Source of the DNA: Pigoraptor vietnamica
Taxonomy: Eukaryota > Opisthokonta > Filasterea
Length of the DNA: 42,122 nt
Reading direction: 5' to 3'
Assembly (NCBI GenBank): GCA_943704525.1
Contig: CALSCQ010001300.1
Span: 1-42,122 of the forward strand
Shown here piece after piece: positions 1 to 10,100 of this stretch; the stretch's first letter is position 1, and every line of letters starts with the position of its first letter. Under the pieces are notes generated by a model that was not told where the DNA came from, did not search any database, and worked only from the letters and a program-made list of their open reading frames with translations. The translations under genes were made by a program, and so were the position numbers.

Positions 1-318
1 AAAGGGGGAGTTTGGACACGACACCCCCGGCCACACACGCATATACTCACACTCAGGACCCCGTGCCCAACCTCCGCATCAAAATGTGCCCTCTCCTTCC
101 CGCGATGAAGTCGATGCTGCGCCTTCCCGCGGACCGTAACTTGGTCACAAAGTACGGGCAGACCATCGACGCACTCGTCGCGTGCGCCGACCGTGACGTC
201 ACTGCCACCATCGCCATGCTCAAGCCCGAAATCGACATGATTGAGATTACAAGTCGGCAGGTGCGTGTCCCCTCGTGACGATTGACAGCCGCGGGTGTCG
301 TGTCCAAACTCCCCCTTT
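1..318. repeat. 26-bp perfect inverted repeat at the window start
   Basis: Bases 1-26 are the exact reverse complement of bases 293-318. Allowing one mismatch the match extends to 31 bp. The arms enclose 266 bp that include the first visible exon (57-260). One arm starts at the very first base of the window. It may be a real intronic fold-back, or a mark of a contig end built from a fold-back read. Confidence 0.85.
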
Positions 319-1324
319 GCCAGTGTTGGCGCTCGGACTTCACTCCATGTTGGTGAGATACTTTGGCGTCTGCTGACGTGCGTGCGTGCGTGCCTCTTTC
401 ACCTCTTCCAGCCCGGAAACCAGCGCGCTTTCATGGAGGACGACCTCTTGGACCAGCGACGCGAGGAGGAGGAGCTACGCCTGCTCCAACTTGAGGAGCA
501 GGACGCCGAGGCCGAGAAGAAGCGCTCGGAGGACCGCATCCGCGCGCGCATTGCGGCAGCCGAAGAGAGCGCCGGCAAGGGGAGCAAGGCCAATCTTCTC
601 CCTCGCAAATCGGTATCGCGACCGCCGCAGAAGAGCGCACAGACGGGTCTCCAGGCCGCGACGGCGTCCCTCGCGTCGTCGTCGGCGGGCGATGTCAATG
701 CGATCAAGAAGAAGTCGTCGGTGGGGTCGCAGCCGCAGGGCATGTCGGCGGCGTCGTCGACGTCGTCTGTCGCAAGCGCGGCGTCGGGATCGGTGCCCAA
801 CGGACGCCCGCTGAACCGAGAGAGGGCGCAGTCTCCGAAGACGGCCGGTGGGTAATTTTTGCGTGGCGGGCGCTGTTGATGTTTGTTTTGTTACGTGTCG
901 GGTCGAAGAGACAGTGCAAATCCATGCCTTGCGATTCGTAAAAGGCAGTGCAGTTCGCATAATTCAACCGCTTCGTCCCTTGATTCTTGCAGGACTCGCG
1001 TCGGCGGCGTCTGCCTCTGCCTCTGCGGCGTCTCTCACGCGGCGAACGGGCTCAAAGTCCAGCCTCCCGGACATCTCCGCCGACAGGCCGTCCACCGCCG
1101 AGGGCAAACTGAAGAGGTGTGTCTTTGCTCTTGCGCATGAGACATTTGAGCCGTGAATATTTGCGAAGTTTCTCACCCTTCACTCGCCTCGCAGTGAACC
1201 CAAGGCGAACGGCTCGACGGGCAAGTCCGGCGCAAAGACGTCGACCGCCGGGAAGGACATTGCTCGCCGTGCCACAAGCCCCGCACCCGCCTCGACAAAG
1301 CTGCCGACGATTTCGTCTGGGTGA
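57..1324 (+). CDS. PPP4R4-like HEAT-repeat protein, C-terminal part (5'-truncated)
   Basis: Four visible exons: 57-260, 412-847, 993-1116 and 1195-1324. They are joined in phase through donors GTGCGT, GTGGGT and GTGTGT and end at TGA. The first exon starts after a CACTCAG acceptor and opens with DPVPNLRIKMCPLLP, a HEAT-repeat helix of the type found in protein phosphatase regulatory subunits. The next exon begins a charged helix (MEDDLLDQRREEEELRLLQ) and then a long Ser/Ala/Lys-rich disordered tail. HEAT repeat, charged helix and Ser-rich tail, in that order, is what I recall of the C-terminus of PPP4R4, a regulatory subunit of protein phosphatase 4. In that family the HEAT repeats bind and direct the catalytic subunit. 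The N-terminal HEAT array lies before the window. The PPP4R4 assignment rests on remembered similarity; a generic HEAT protein is the alternative. Confidence 0.6.
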
Positions 1325-1814
1325 TGTGCGGGATGGCGAATCCCTTTAACGGCCTTTCGTTGGTGTCACTAATTGTTGTTTTGCGTGTCATGCGCCGCCT
1401 GTCTCTCTCCCCTTTGCCTCGCTCGTGTGCGCGTGCGCGTTCTCGCGTTGCGTGTGTGCGCATTTTGCGTCTGTTGCGGCTGCGCGCGTTCTGTCGTAAG
1501 TCTTTGCCGCGTCCCTCTGCGTGCTGCTTCTATCCCCTTCACTATGCACTCATACCAGCACGCCATGTAGGCGTGTGTGGGCCACAAACAAGCATAAATA
1601 ACTGAAGTCAAAGTCAACAGTAACAGAGTTTGGTCTATTGACTCGCACCTCTTGCGCTCCCTCACGAATGTGTACAGGTGCAAGCCGTTTGTTCTAATAC
1701 CTTTTTTAAGTACGGGCAATCGAAACGCCACCGCAACGCTGCCGCAACGCACGCACGCAACTCGCACGCAACTGATAACGCCGGTCGCATTAACTGGAAA
1801 CGGGGCAAACCGTC
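1325..1814. other. Convergent intergenic spacer
   Basis: Lies between the 3' ends of the HEAT-protein gene (+) and the SLC13-family gene (-). It must hold both 3' UTRs. I see no convincing coding potential, no tRNA and no canonical AATAAA signal. Confidence 0.5.
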
Positions 1815-4574
1815 CTACTTGAACGGGTGAAGCAGAGGGATGATACCGATGCAGATGCCGGCAGTCACAATGTCCAGAATGATGCCCATCTTGAGGAAAT
1901 CGACAAGCTTGTAGCGCCCAGGGCCGTAACTGCATAGGCACACAAAGAAAAGACGGGGTTTCAACCGACGCACTTGACGTTGTACATAACAGGCGCTACG
2001 ACGCGACACAACTGAACGGAGGAGAGATACTCACACCATGAGGGTGCACTGGTAGCCCCACGGGAACGCGAACCCGAGAGACGAGGAGAACATGACGGCG
2101 AGCGCGTAGGGCTTGTAGCTCACGTTCAACGTCTTTGCCACGGCCATTGCAATCGGATAAACAAGGCTCGCTGCGTGTCGTATGATTAGGGGGTAATGGA
2201 TAGTACTCCGCAGTTCGAGGACGGGGCTATTGTACCGGAAAGCATGACGTGGCAACCGCAACAAACGACAACCAACCTGCGGCGTTGTTGGTCACAAACT
2301 CCGTAATAACAAGTCCCGCAAGGTACACGCCGGCGAGCGCTCCCCAGTTCGAGTCGCCGCCCGTCGCTTTGACAAGGGCTGTGGCGATCGTCTTGGCCGC
2401 TCCGGACGACTGGAGCGCCTGGCTAATGCCGAGCGAGCCCGCGATCGTAATGAGCACGTTGAGGTCGAAGCTCTTGCGCGCGTCGACGACGGGGACGATT
2501 CCCGTGAGGATGAACGTGATCGCGCACGCCCACGACGCCATGAACATGGTCGTCTTCTCGACCGCCGCGAGCACGATCATCACGATCAGGCACGCCAGCG
2601 CAAAGTGCGCGCGCCACTGCCCGGGAATCGGCGTCGCCGTCGCCGCCGCTTCCGTCTCCTGCACCGTCACGAGGTAAAAGTCCTCGGAGCGCGCGTGGCG
2701 ATCCACGAACGACGGCTTCGCGTCCACCAGGATAAAATCGCCCGACTCGAGCACCCAGTCGTTGATATTGGACGAGCGGATAAGCGTGCCCTTGCGCGCG
2801 ACAGCGACGACCGCGGCGTCGTACAGCTGGCGAAAGAGTCCCTCGCCAACGCGTTTGCCAATCAGGGGGCTCTTGTGCGAAATGACGACCTCGAACAGAC
2901 GGCGATCCTCGCGCAGCTTGGACGCGACGACGACTCCCTTGGCGTCGACAGAGTGCGGGCCCTCGGTATACGCAGGCGGCGGCGTTCCCGCCGTCTTCTG
3001 CGCGTCTTCCTCCGGCACAGACGTGGCCACCACATCGATGCGTTCGCCCTCAGGGTCAGCAGCGTCAATCTCCGTCCTGGCCGCCTCCGCATCGGTCGAC
3101 GATTCCTCGCTCGGCCCGTTAACTGCGACCGAAGTTTCGCGGGCGGTGACCTCAATTTCCTCGGCAGGCGCATGCGCACCACTGGGGGAGCTGTTCGAAA
3201 CGACAGATGCAGACGGGGAAATGTCTGCGGGGTCCACGCGTCCCAGTCGAGCGTTCACAGCCCTGCGCGCCTTGCGGAAGTAGACCTTGGCGAGGCGGTA
3301 CCACTCGGACGGCGTCGTGTACAGGCTGACCTTGCCGGCCTTGCTGCCCATGGTAAACTCGCCGTCGGTCGCGAGGCGCAGGCCCTCGATGTGCTGCAGC
3401 GGCAGAATGTGCGCGAGGGCGCCGCCAAACACAAGGCGGTCGCCGCCGCGAATCACTTGCGAGGGCGACGGCGCGGGGATGACCTCGCCGTCGCGGATAA
3501 TCTCGACGGGGAGCACCTTTGCGACCTTCTTGCCCGAGATGGTGGGGACGCTGATGTCGGCGAGGCGGCGGCCGTTGGCAAGCGGGCCATACTCGTCGAC
3601 GATGAGCTCGGCCGTGTACTCGCGCGGATCGGCAAACGTCTCGCTCGCCGTGCCGCGGTCCGGAATGATCCAGCGCGTGAGGGCAGCGAGCACGATGATG
3701 CCGGCGCCCGTGATGGCGAGACCGATGGGGGCGATGCTGAGGAGCGAAAACTTGGGCTTCTTGCTCTGCTCGAGGAGGCCGTTGACGAGAATGTTGGTCG
3801 ACGTGCCCATGATCGTGATTTGCTGCGGTTGGCAATAGGGGGTCGTCAGACGATTGGGTCACCAGAGGCGTGGAGAGGGCAGCGTGAGCACAATAGCAGG
3901 GAGGCTCAGTGCCGGTAACACACAGTTGACTCACCCCGCCGAGCACAATGGCGTGGCACATGGGCATGAGCAGCCGCGACGGACTCTGCTTGATGCGACT
4001 CGACCAGGCGATGACCTGCACGGATACAGTAGTCAATAGCGTGGGTGAGATGTGCGTTCAATGCAACGTCAGTGTGCGCAAGACGACTCACCTCGGGCAT
4101 GAACATGGCGACGAGCGGCGTGTTGTTGAAGAAGGCGCTCAGCGCCGCGAGGGGGATCATCATGCGCAGGAGCGCGTTCGTGAGCGAGACGTCCGACTTG
4201 AACAGCTTCTTCGTGACGAGGCGAATCGCACCCGTCGTGTCGAGGCCGTGCGCGACGATGAACAGCGCAGCGACCGTGAGCAAGCTCGTGTTGCCGAAGC
4301 CCTTGACGGCTTCGTCCTCGGTGATGACCTTGCTGAAGACCAAAATCATGAGGCAGAAGAAGAAGACGAGGTCCGTCGCAAACTTGTTCGTGAGGAGGAC
4401 GGCGAAGAGAAAGATGCAAACGCCGATCGTGATCCACCCATTGTGGGTTAGGGGATCCACTGTTATCGTCATTTTCGCTTCCGCTTCGCCAGCAGCGCCT
4501 CTTGTTCGGAAGACTCCTGATGCCCTTGGATACGAGTGATGGAGAAGGGCTGTTGCGTTGTTGCCCGCTCGCAC
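1815..4574 (-). CDS. SLC13-family sodium/anion symporter with internal TrkA-C (RCK-C) domains
   Basis: Five exons on the minus strand: 4574-4092, 4015-3935, 3822-2277, 2170-2035 and 1929-1815, all joins in phase. The product is 786 residues from the first ATG, or 752 if the ATG at 4472 is used. The N-terminal half has hydrophobic helices and the motif FFNNTPLVAMFMPEVIAW. The next exons give MPMCHAIVLGG then MGTSTNILVNG, the usual SLC13/CitT signature. Two TrkA-C-like regulatory domains follow in the middle (around ISVPTISGKKVAKV and HKSPLIGKRVGEG). The C-terminal half contains TNNAAASLVYPIAMAV and GYQCTLMVYGPGRYKL, the second pseudo-symmetric anion-binding repeat. Such TrkA-C-containing members occur in algae (SAC1/SLT type) and bacteria and are linked to sulfate or other anion uptake at the plasma membrane. 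The substrate here is inferred. A TATA box lies 48 bp upstream of the first ATG. Confidence 0.88.
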
Positions 4575-4621
4575 GGAGTCTTGACAAGCTTGTTTGATCA
4601 GACGTGCGGATTGCCTCGCAA

Positions 4622-4631
4622 CTTTTATACA
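4622..4631 (-). promoter_or_regulatory. TATA box of the SLC13-family gene
   Basis: The minus strand reads GTATAAAAG here. A start site about 25-30 bp downstream would fall near 4600, just before the ATG at 4574, which favours that first ATG over the one at 4472. Confidence 0.55.
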
Positions 4632-4760
4632 GTGGACGGGGGAGGAGCAAGAGGTATGTGAGACTGCCTCTCGAGTTGCGTCACAATCACCTGTTCAGCC
4701 CCGTGCGCGCAGTGAAAAAAATTGCGCAAGACAACACAGAGTCGAACGCGGACCCTTTTC

Positions 4761-4923
4761 ATTGGACGGGTCCTCAATTACGCGCCTCCCATTGGCCGGC
4801 TGTCAGGGCAAGGCGGGTGACCGCGCACCACAGCACACACACCTGCTTAGTGAGTTCACCGATCCGCGCGCCCATTGGCTGCTTGCGTAATTCACGGTGT
4901 CTGGACAAGATTTGAGGACCAAT
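4761..4923 (-). promoter_or_regulatory. Cluster of four CCAAT boxes
   Basis: ATTGG (CCAAT on the minus strand) occurs at 4761-4765, 4791-4795 and 4874-4878, and CCAAT on the plus strand at 4919-4923. Three of the four point toward the SLC13-family gene and lie 130-255 bp upstream of its TATA box. CCAAT boxes are the NF-Y binding motif. The role is inferred from motif, number and position. Confidence 0.5.
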
Positions 4924-5461
4924 CGCGTGGTGAGAATTGGAATTGTGTAATTTTGTATTGAGTCCAGTGAGTCCTGCCGATATTTTTTTTTTCCTCACCG
5001 ACGGGCAGTTTATACAGGCCTGCCTGCGTTTGCACACACTAGTCTCATAAGCTGCTTGGTTGTCCCACCCACGCCCCCCAACACACGCAAAAATATCACG
5101 CAATGCGCTGTGTGTCTCCGGCCAGTGTGGAGACGGAAGGACTCAGCGTTTCTCTCTCGCCGGCTCCGACGCCGGCCTGCCGACATCTGTCCGCGGCGCC
5201 AGTCTCACCACTGCCGTAAGCGGCGTCCCACGCGGATTAGTGGGCAATTCGGCCAAACTCGTTACAGTAAAGGATCTTTATGGACACGCGAGACTAGGAC
5301 GCACGGCCCTGCCGGCCGCCGGCGGAGTAATTACAACGGTCTCAAAAAACCACGGACCGGCCATGTCCTTTGACGAAAGGGCCGAAATAGACTGAGAATG
5401 CTTGTAAGACCAGATGTTGCACTTGCAGTGTTGCAAGAACTCACCCAGTTTATGTCGCTGA

Positions 5462-5598
5462 CCGACGCGCTTCCACACCTGCTCAAACTGTGCTATAGGC
5501 GAGTCCGCGGTGGCAGATAGCGAGCGCCGAGACTGATTAGCACTGTATCAGTGCTTCCAGCGTCCAGCAGACCTTGACCGGCCGACGCGCTTCCACAC
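5462..5598 (+). repeat. 17-bp direct repeat, two copies 120 bp apart
   Basis: The sequence CCGACGCGCTTCCACAC occurs at 5462-5478 and again, identical, at 5582-5598. The second copy is followed by a 14-bp perfect tandem duplication (unit TTTGTCGGCGGTGG) at 5617-5644. Between the two copies is a perfect 7-bp hairpin, AGCACTG-TAT-CAGTGCT, at 5539-5555. Confidence 0.8.
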
Positions 5599-6818
5599 AG
5601 ATTTATCCTAAGGCGGTTTGTCGGCGGTGGTTTGTCGGCGGTGGGTCAGATAGCAAGAAATACAAGCACCTGTGACATAATGCCACTGGCAAGTGAAATG
5701 CACAATTTCACCGGCGCTCACTGCACACACACTGACCGACGCAAAAATTGCAACCGGGTTACGAGAAATGCACACAATATATGCTGATGCACCCGTTTTC
5801 TGAACACGCGCGCATACACACACGACACGCACTCCACAGCCGCACACACTGCACCCTACCTTCCTGCGCCACGTGAGAAACGCACACAGAGTACAGTGAG
5901 ATGCAGGTCACTTGACAAGAAGTGTTGATACCTTCGAGACGGAGGGCCTGCAGAGGTCCTTCTGTCGCGTGTCAAACCGTGCATTCTCCCCGCGGCTGCA
6001 AGGCGATCACGCAGCATCTTGCGCGGCCTCGGCGGGGAACGGCTCGATGGAACCACCGACACAGGCAATTCGTCGACCGTAGCAGTGGAGTAGCACACAT
6101 CCGGCACACGTGGGCGCGCTCCCCGTGAGACCATAGCCCCAGAATAGCACGCGCCGTCAGTCGTATGAAAAGTATCGCTTGTGCGCACACGGCAATAGGC
6201 ACCTCCAAGTTGTTGAAACAAAACTGGTGCATTTGCAACGACTCGTGCTCATCATTTGCGTCTCCGTCGGTACTCCCGCGAACTGTCGCAGAAGATTGAC
6301 GAGTGACATTCTCCCAATAGCGATATCCGCCCGATTTTCGTCAGGGGCCAGCCGTGAGCCGGCGTTGAACTGTCACAGCTGTCAGCCCTTTAAAGCTGCT
6401 CGGGCGTTGTCACAGCGCAACGCCAACGACGCCCGCGATGCCGCCACGCATGTCCTTAGGCACGCGTGAAAGCGCTCGTCATGACTTCCAGTTGGACCAC
6501 CAGAGCTATCAGGGAAGCCTCGCTGCGGCGTCCAGCGCTTCGTTTGATGTGTAACATCGAAGCCAAGAGCCTACGCGTCTCCATCGCGTATGAATAGCAG
6601 CCCATGTCTTTCTTCCTCTCGGCCTCCGCACTTGGAAAACGACGGGTCCAACGCGTGTACTTCGCCGTGTGCGACGGTTGTGAAAGTGCCAGTGAAAGAA
6701 AGGCTTGTGCGCACTCTTGACAACAATGGGGGTAACCATGTCGCTGAAATCAGCCCTCCTCCCGTCCCACTTTTGGCGCCAATTCCAATTTGCGGTGCCC
6801 GGGCGAGTCCGCGGTGGC
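5498..6818 (+). repeat. 17-bp direct repeat pair spaced 1.3 kb
   Basis: GGCGAGTCCGCGGTGGC occurs at 5498-5514 and again at 6802-6818. Both copies lie in the same intergenic region upstream of the cyclase gene. Function unknown; it may be a shared protein-binding element or a remnant of local duplication. Confidence 0.7.
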
Positions 6819-7196
6819 TGCCGGACACGCATCAGCGTCACAGCCAAGACATCCAAAAACAGCCGCACACACACACACACGCACGACGCAGACGCACGCA
6901 GCAAACACCCCCTCTTTTCTCAACGCATCTCTACAAGGAGGTGCTTTTTGAGCTGCGTGGAAGCGCTTCGCTTCAAGGCGGCGCTGTTTGCGCTTGCAGA
7001 CACTCGAGATCTCTCAAGAGTTGCGGACAGTCTGTTTTGGTGTTGCTTCATTATTCGGAAGAAAGGGGCCTGCAGCCCCTCTCGATCGAATGGCGCCGCC
7101 GTCCGAACCCCCCGGTGGATAGCGCGCGTCGCAACCTGCTGCTCAGGGGGGGTGCAGTGACACGTTCGTGCGTGTCTCGTACTGCGCCTCACACCC

Positions 7197-10100
7197 ATGG
7201 CGTCTACGGAAGTGAGCGCCGCGGCGCTGACTCGCAAACGGCGGGACAGCATCGCAGTCGCCGTCGAAGTCGTCGAGGTGGCGTGCCCTACGAGCGCGGT
7301 CGGAGGCACTGCGGCTGGAGATGGACGGGCGCCCGCGGTCGTCAGTGCTGCGTCGGCGGCGGGCGACGAGGGGGAGATGATCATCACGGACGCGACGCAG
7401 CTTCCCACGTACTTGAGCCCGTGGACGCTCACGTTCAGGTCGCGGGAGATCGAGGACGAGTATCTGCGGGCGCGGCTTCCCTTGCTGCTGCGCACACTCC
7501 GGCTGTGCCTTTGGGCCATCTTTGTCGTCGTGTGGGTGCTATTCTTCGCCGCCTATTTCAACCTGTGGTCGTCGAACAACAACGACATTTACGCGCGCGT
7601 GTCGTTCTTTTACATCGCGGGCGCGGGTGCCGCGATCGTGCTGCAATTCATGAGCTACACGCACTGGTTCAAGGAGCGCCTCATCTTTTACACGTGGCTC
7701 CTGCTGACGCCGTGTGCTGCGCTGCTGGGCGTCCTCCTCTTCGTCCCTCGGGGGATGGCCAACGAAGGCGCCGTGTCGTCGGGTCTCTGCCTCGCGCTCG
7801 TCGGCTTTGTGCTCTGCATGGAGCGCTTCCGCTACATCTCGGCGGTGCTGTGGGCGTACATTGTCGCCTACATTGTCCAGGTGGCCGTCTGGTCCGACAA
7901 CAACACGTCGCAGCTGGTCACGCTGTTCGTCCCTATCATTGCCGTCGGCTTCTTTCCGTGCATGGCCGCGTGGATGATCGACAAGCGGTCGCGCCTTTTG
8001 TGGCTCTCGCAGCGCAGTGTCGACGAGCGCAACGCGTCGCTCTGTGGCGAGAAGGAGCAGATGGAGCGGCTCTTGCGGTACCAGCTGCCGGAATCGATCA
8101 TCGCGAAACTCAAGGGCAACGAGAACAGGCGCTCCGGCTTTGCCATGTCCAACCGCTTCGAGTCGGTCACGGTCGCCTTCGTCGAGCTCTACGGCTGGCA
8201 CGACGTCATGCGATCGGTCGATCCCGGGGACGCTGTGGCGATCCTCAACGCCATCTTCACGCGATTCGACTCGCTCGTAGAGCAATCGGGCAGCGCGATC
8301 GAGAAGATCAAGACGACGGGGAGCCTGTACATGGTCGCGTCCGGCGTCCCCAACCCCGTGGAGGACCACGCCGGGGCGGTGGCCGAGTGGGCGCTGCGGC
8401 TACTCGCCGACTGGCGCTCCGGCAAGACGCGCGCGCACCGTGGGCTCGACATTAAGATTGGTATGCACTCGGGGGAGGTCGTCGGCGGGATTGTGGGCGA
8501 CCTCAAGTTCTGCTACGACATCTACGGGGACACGGTCAACACGGCGAGCCGGTGGGTTGGTGTGACTGCATGCTGCGCGTGAGCCACATTTGTCTCTCGT
8601 TTCGTGCCTGATGTTTAACATTGTCGTTACAAATTTCATAGCTGTTGTCTTGTTCGCTCCGTTCTCTGATGGAGTCCATTATTATATCGGTGATATGACA
8701 CTGCGCTCTGTTGTCTCACTGTCACCGCCGCCCTCCCTTGTCTTTCCCTCGCCAGAATGTGCAAGGCGGGGACGCTGAATCAAATTCAGTGCACGCGTCG
8801 CGTTGAAGAGCTCCTCCAGTCCACCGGCCGCTTCGTCGTCGAATTTGCGGGGCTCAAGGAGTTCAAGGGGAAGGGCACGCTGGAGACGTTTCTCGTCGTG
8901 CGGCGCGTGACGGACCCGGACCCCGCGTTGGTCGCGGAAGCCGCCGACGAGGTCGACGGGCGCCGAAATTCGACGCCGGCCCCGGGCGAGGTGGCGCACC
9001 GGCGCATGTCGCGCAATTCTTTCAACGTGCGCCAGCGCGACAGCGGCTCGTTCACGCGATTGTCCAAGTGGTTCACGCAAAAGGGGGCGCGTCCTTCCGT
9101 GTCGAAGAGCCTCACGACGCACTCGCTCGCCGTCAAGTCGTTCTCCGATATGGCCCTGAACGTGTCGGGCCTGAAGAAGGCGCCGGCGCACCGCGGCAGT
9201 CCCAAACTGCCCAAGCGCCACTTTGTCCACGCGGAGCCGTTGAAGGACGCGCCGTCGCAGTCACACTCCCCTGCCCGTTCGCCAAGCGCGTCCTCCCGCG
9301 CCGCAAGCGACGGCGGTAACAACCGCCCGCCGGACACTCCGCCGTCCGTCGGCAGCGAGGCCAGCGATAAGGCGTGGGCGGAGATCGAAGGACCCTACGC
9401 GCCGCGCGGTCCCGACCGCCGCCCGTTGCGGACGTCGGTGCAGGAGGCCATGAAGCGGCTCGCCATGTCGCTCGAGTCTCTCACGAGCATCGGGAGCAAC
9501 GACGACAGCGACGCATCACCGGCGGGGGGCTCAACCAAGGCGCTGCCGGCGGTGGCTGCGTCGAGCGGCGCGGCGTCGAAGGGTTCGAAAGGGTCGCGGA
9601 GGGCGTCGGCGTCAGCCCTCTCGAGCCCCGCGCGGTCCAAGAGCGGGTCGCTGCTCGAACGCGCGGCGGCGAAGCTGGCGGTGATGGGACCGGCGGATGC
9701 AACGGCGGTGACGGGCGGGACTGAGGCGGTGTTGAAGCCAAGTGCGTCCACCGACGTCATTGCGAAGCCGAAGCAGCCCATCCGTCGCTCTGCGTCGGAG
9801 AACGACGTCGCCTTTCTCGCCGTCGAGTCTGATAGCTCGATTGCGAGCGTCACAGCGAGTGAAATTGACCTACGCATTCGGAGCGGGGATGCAAGCGGAA
9901 GCGAGGACGAGGTGCCGCTGCCGGAACCGATGGGGATGTCGGCGGAGAGCACTCTTCGCTCTGCATCGGTCGCATCGCAACGAAGGAACGAGGGAGCGCC
10001 GGAGGTGTCCGTCACTGCGGCGGCACCAATTCCCGAGGACGCGAAAGAGGACGTCGACGCAGTCGCCGCGAGCCTGGCGAGCTCCCTGAGCCACGCGGCG

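Larger units (their letters stand above)
4924..7196. other. Gene-poor divergent intergenic region
   Basis: About 2.3 kb between the SLC13-family promoter and the adenylyl cyclase start. Open frames here have no recognisable domain and no splice-supported extension. The region has lower GC than the coding parts and holds short direct repeats, a 14-bp tandem duplication and a small hairpin, listed separately. It probably contains the cyclase promoter and 5' UTR near its right end. I see no tRNA or mobile element. Confidence 0.5.

Noticed and set aside
2605-3918. 437-codon plus-strand frame opposite the SLC13-family gene
   Set aside because: Antisense shadow with Arg/Asp-rich composition; the minus strand encodes conserved transporter motifs.
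5060-5395. 111-codon frame in the intergenic gap
   Set aside because: No domain, no splice-supported extension and no codon bias; kept as non-coding.
6590-8455. 621-codon plus-strand frame overlapping the cyclase start
   Set aside because: It is a shadow of the cyclase coding sequence in another frame, Arg/Gly-rich and without domains; the 7197 frame has clear membrane helices and a cyclase domain.
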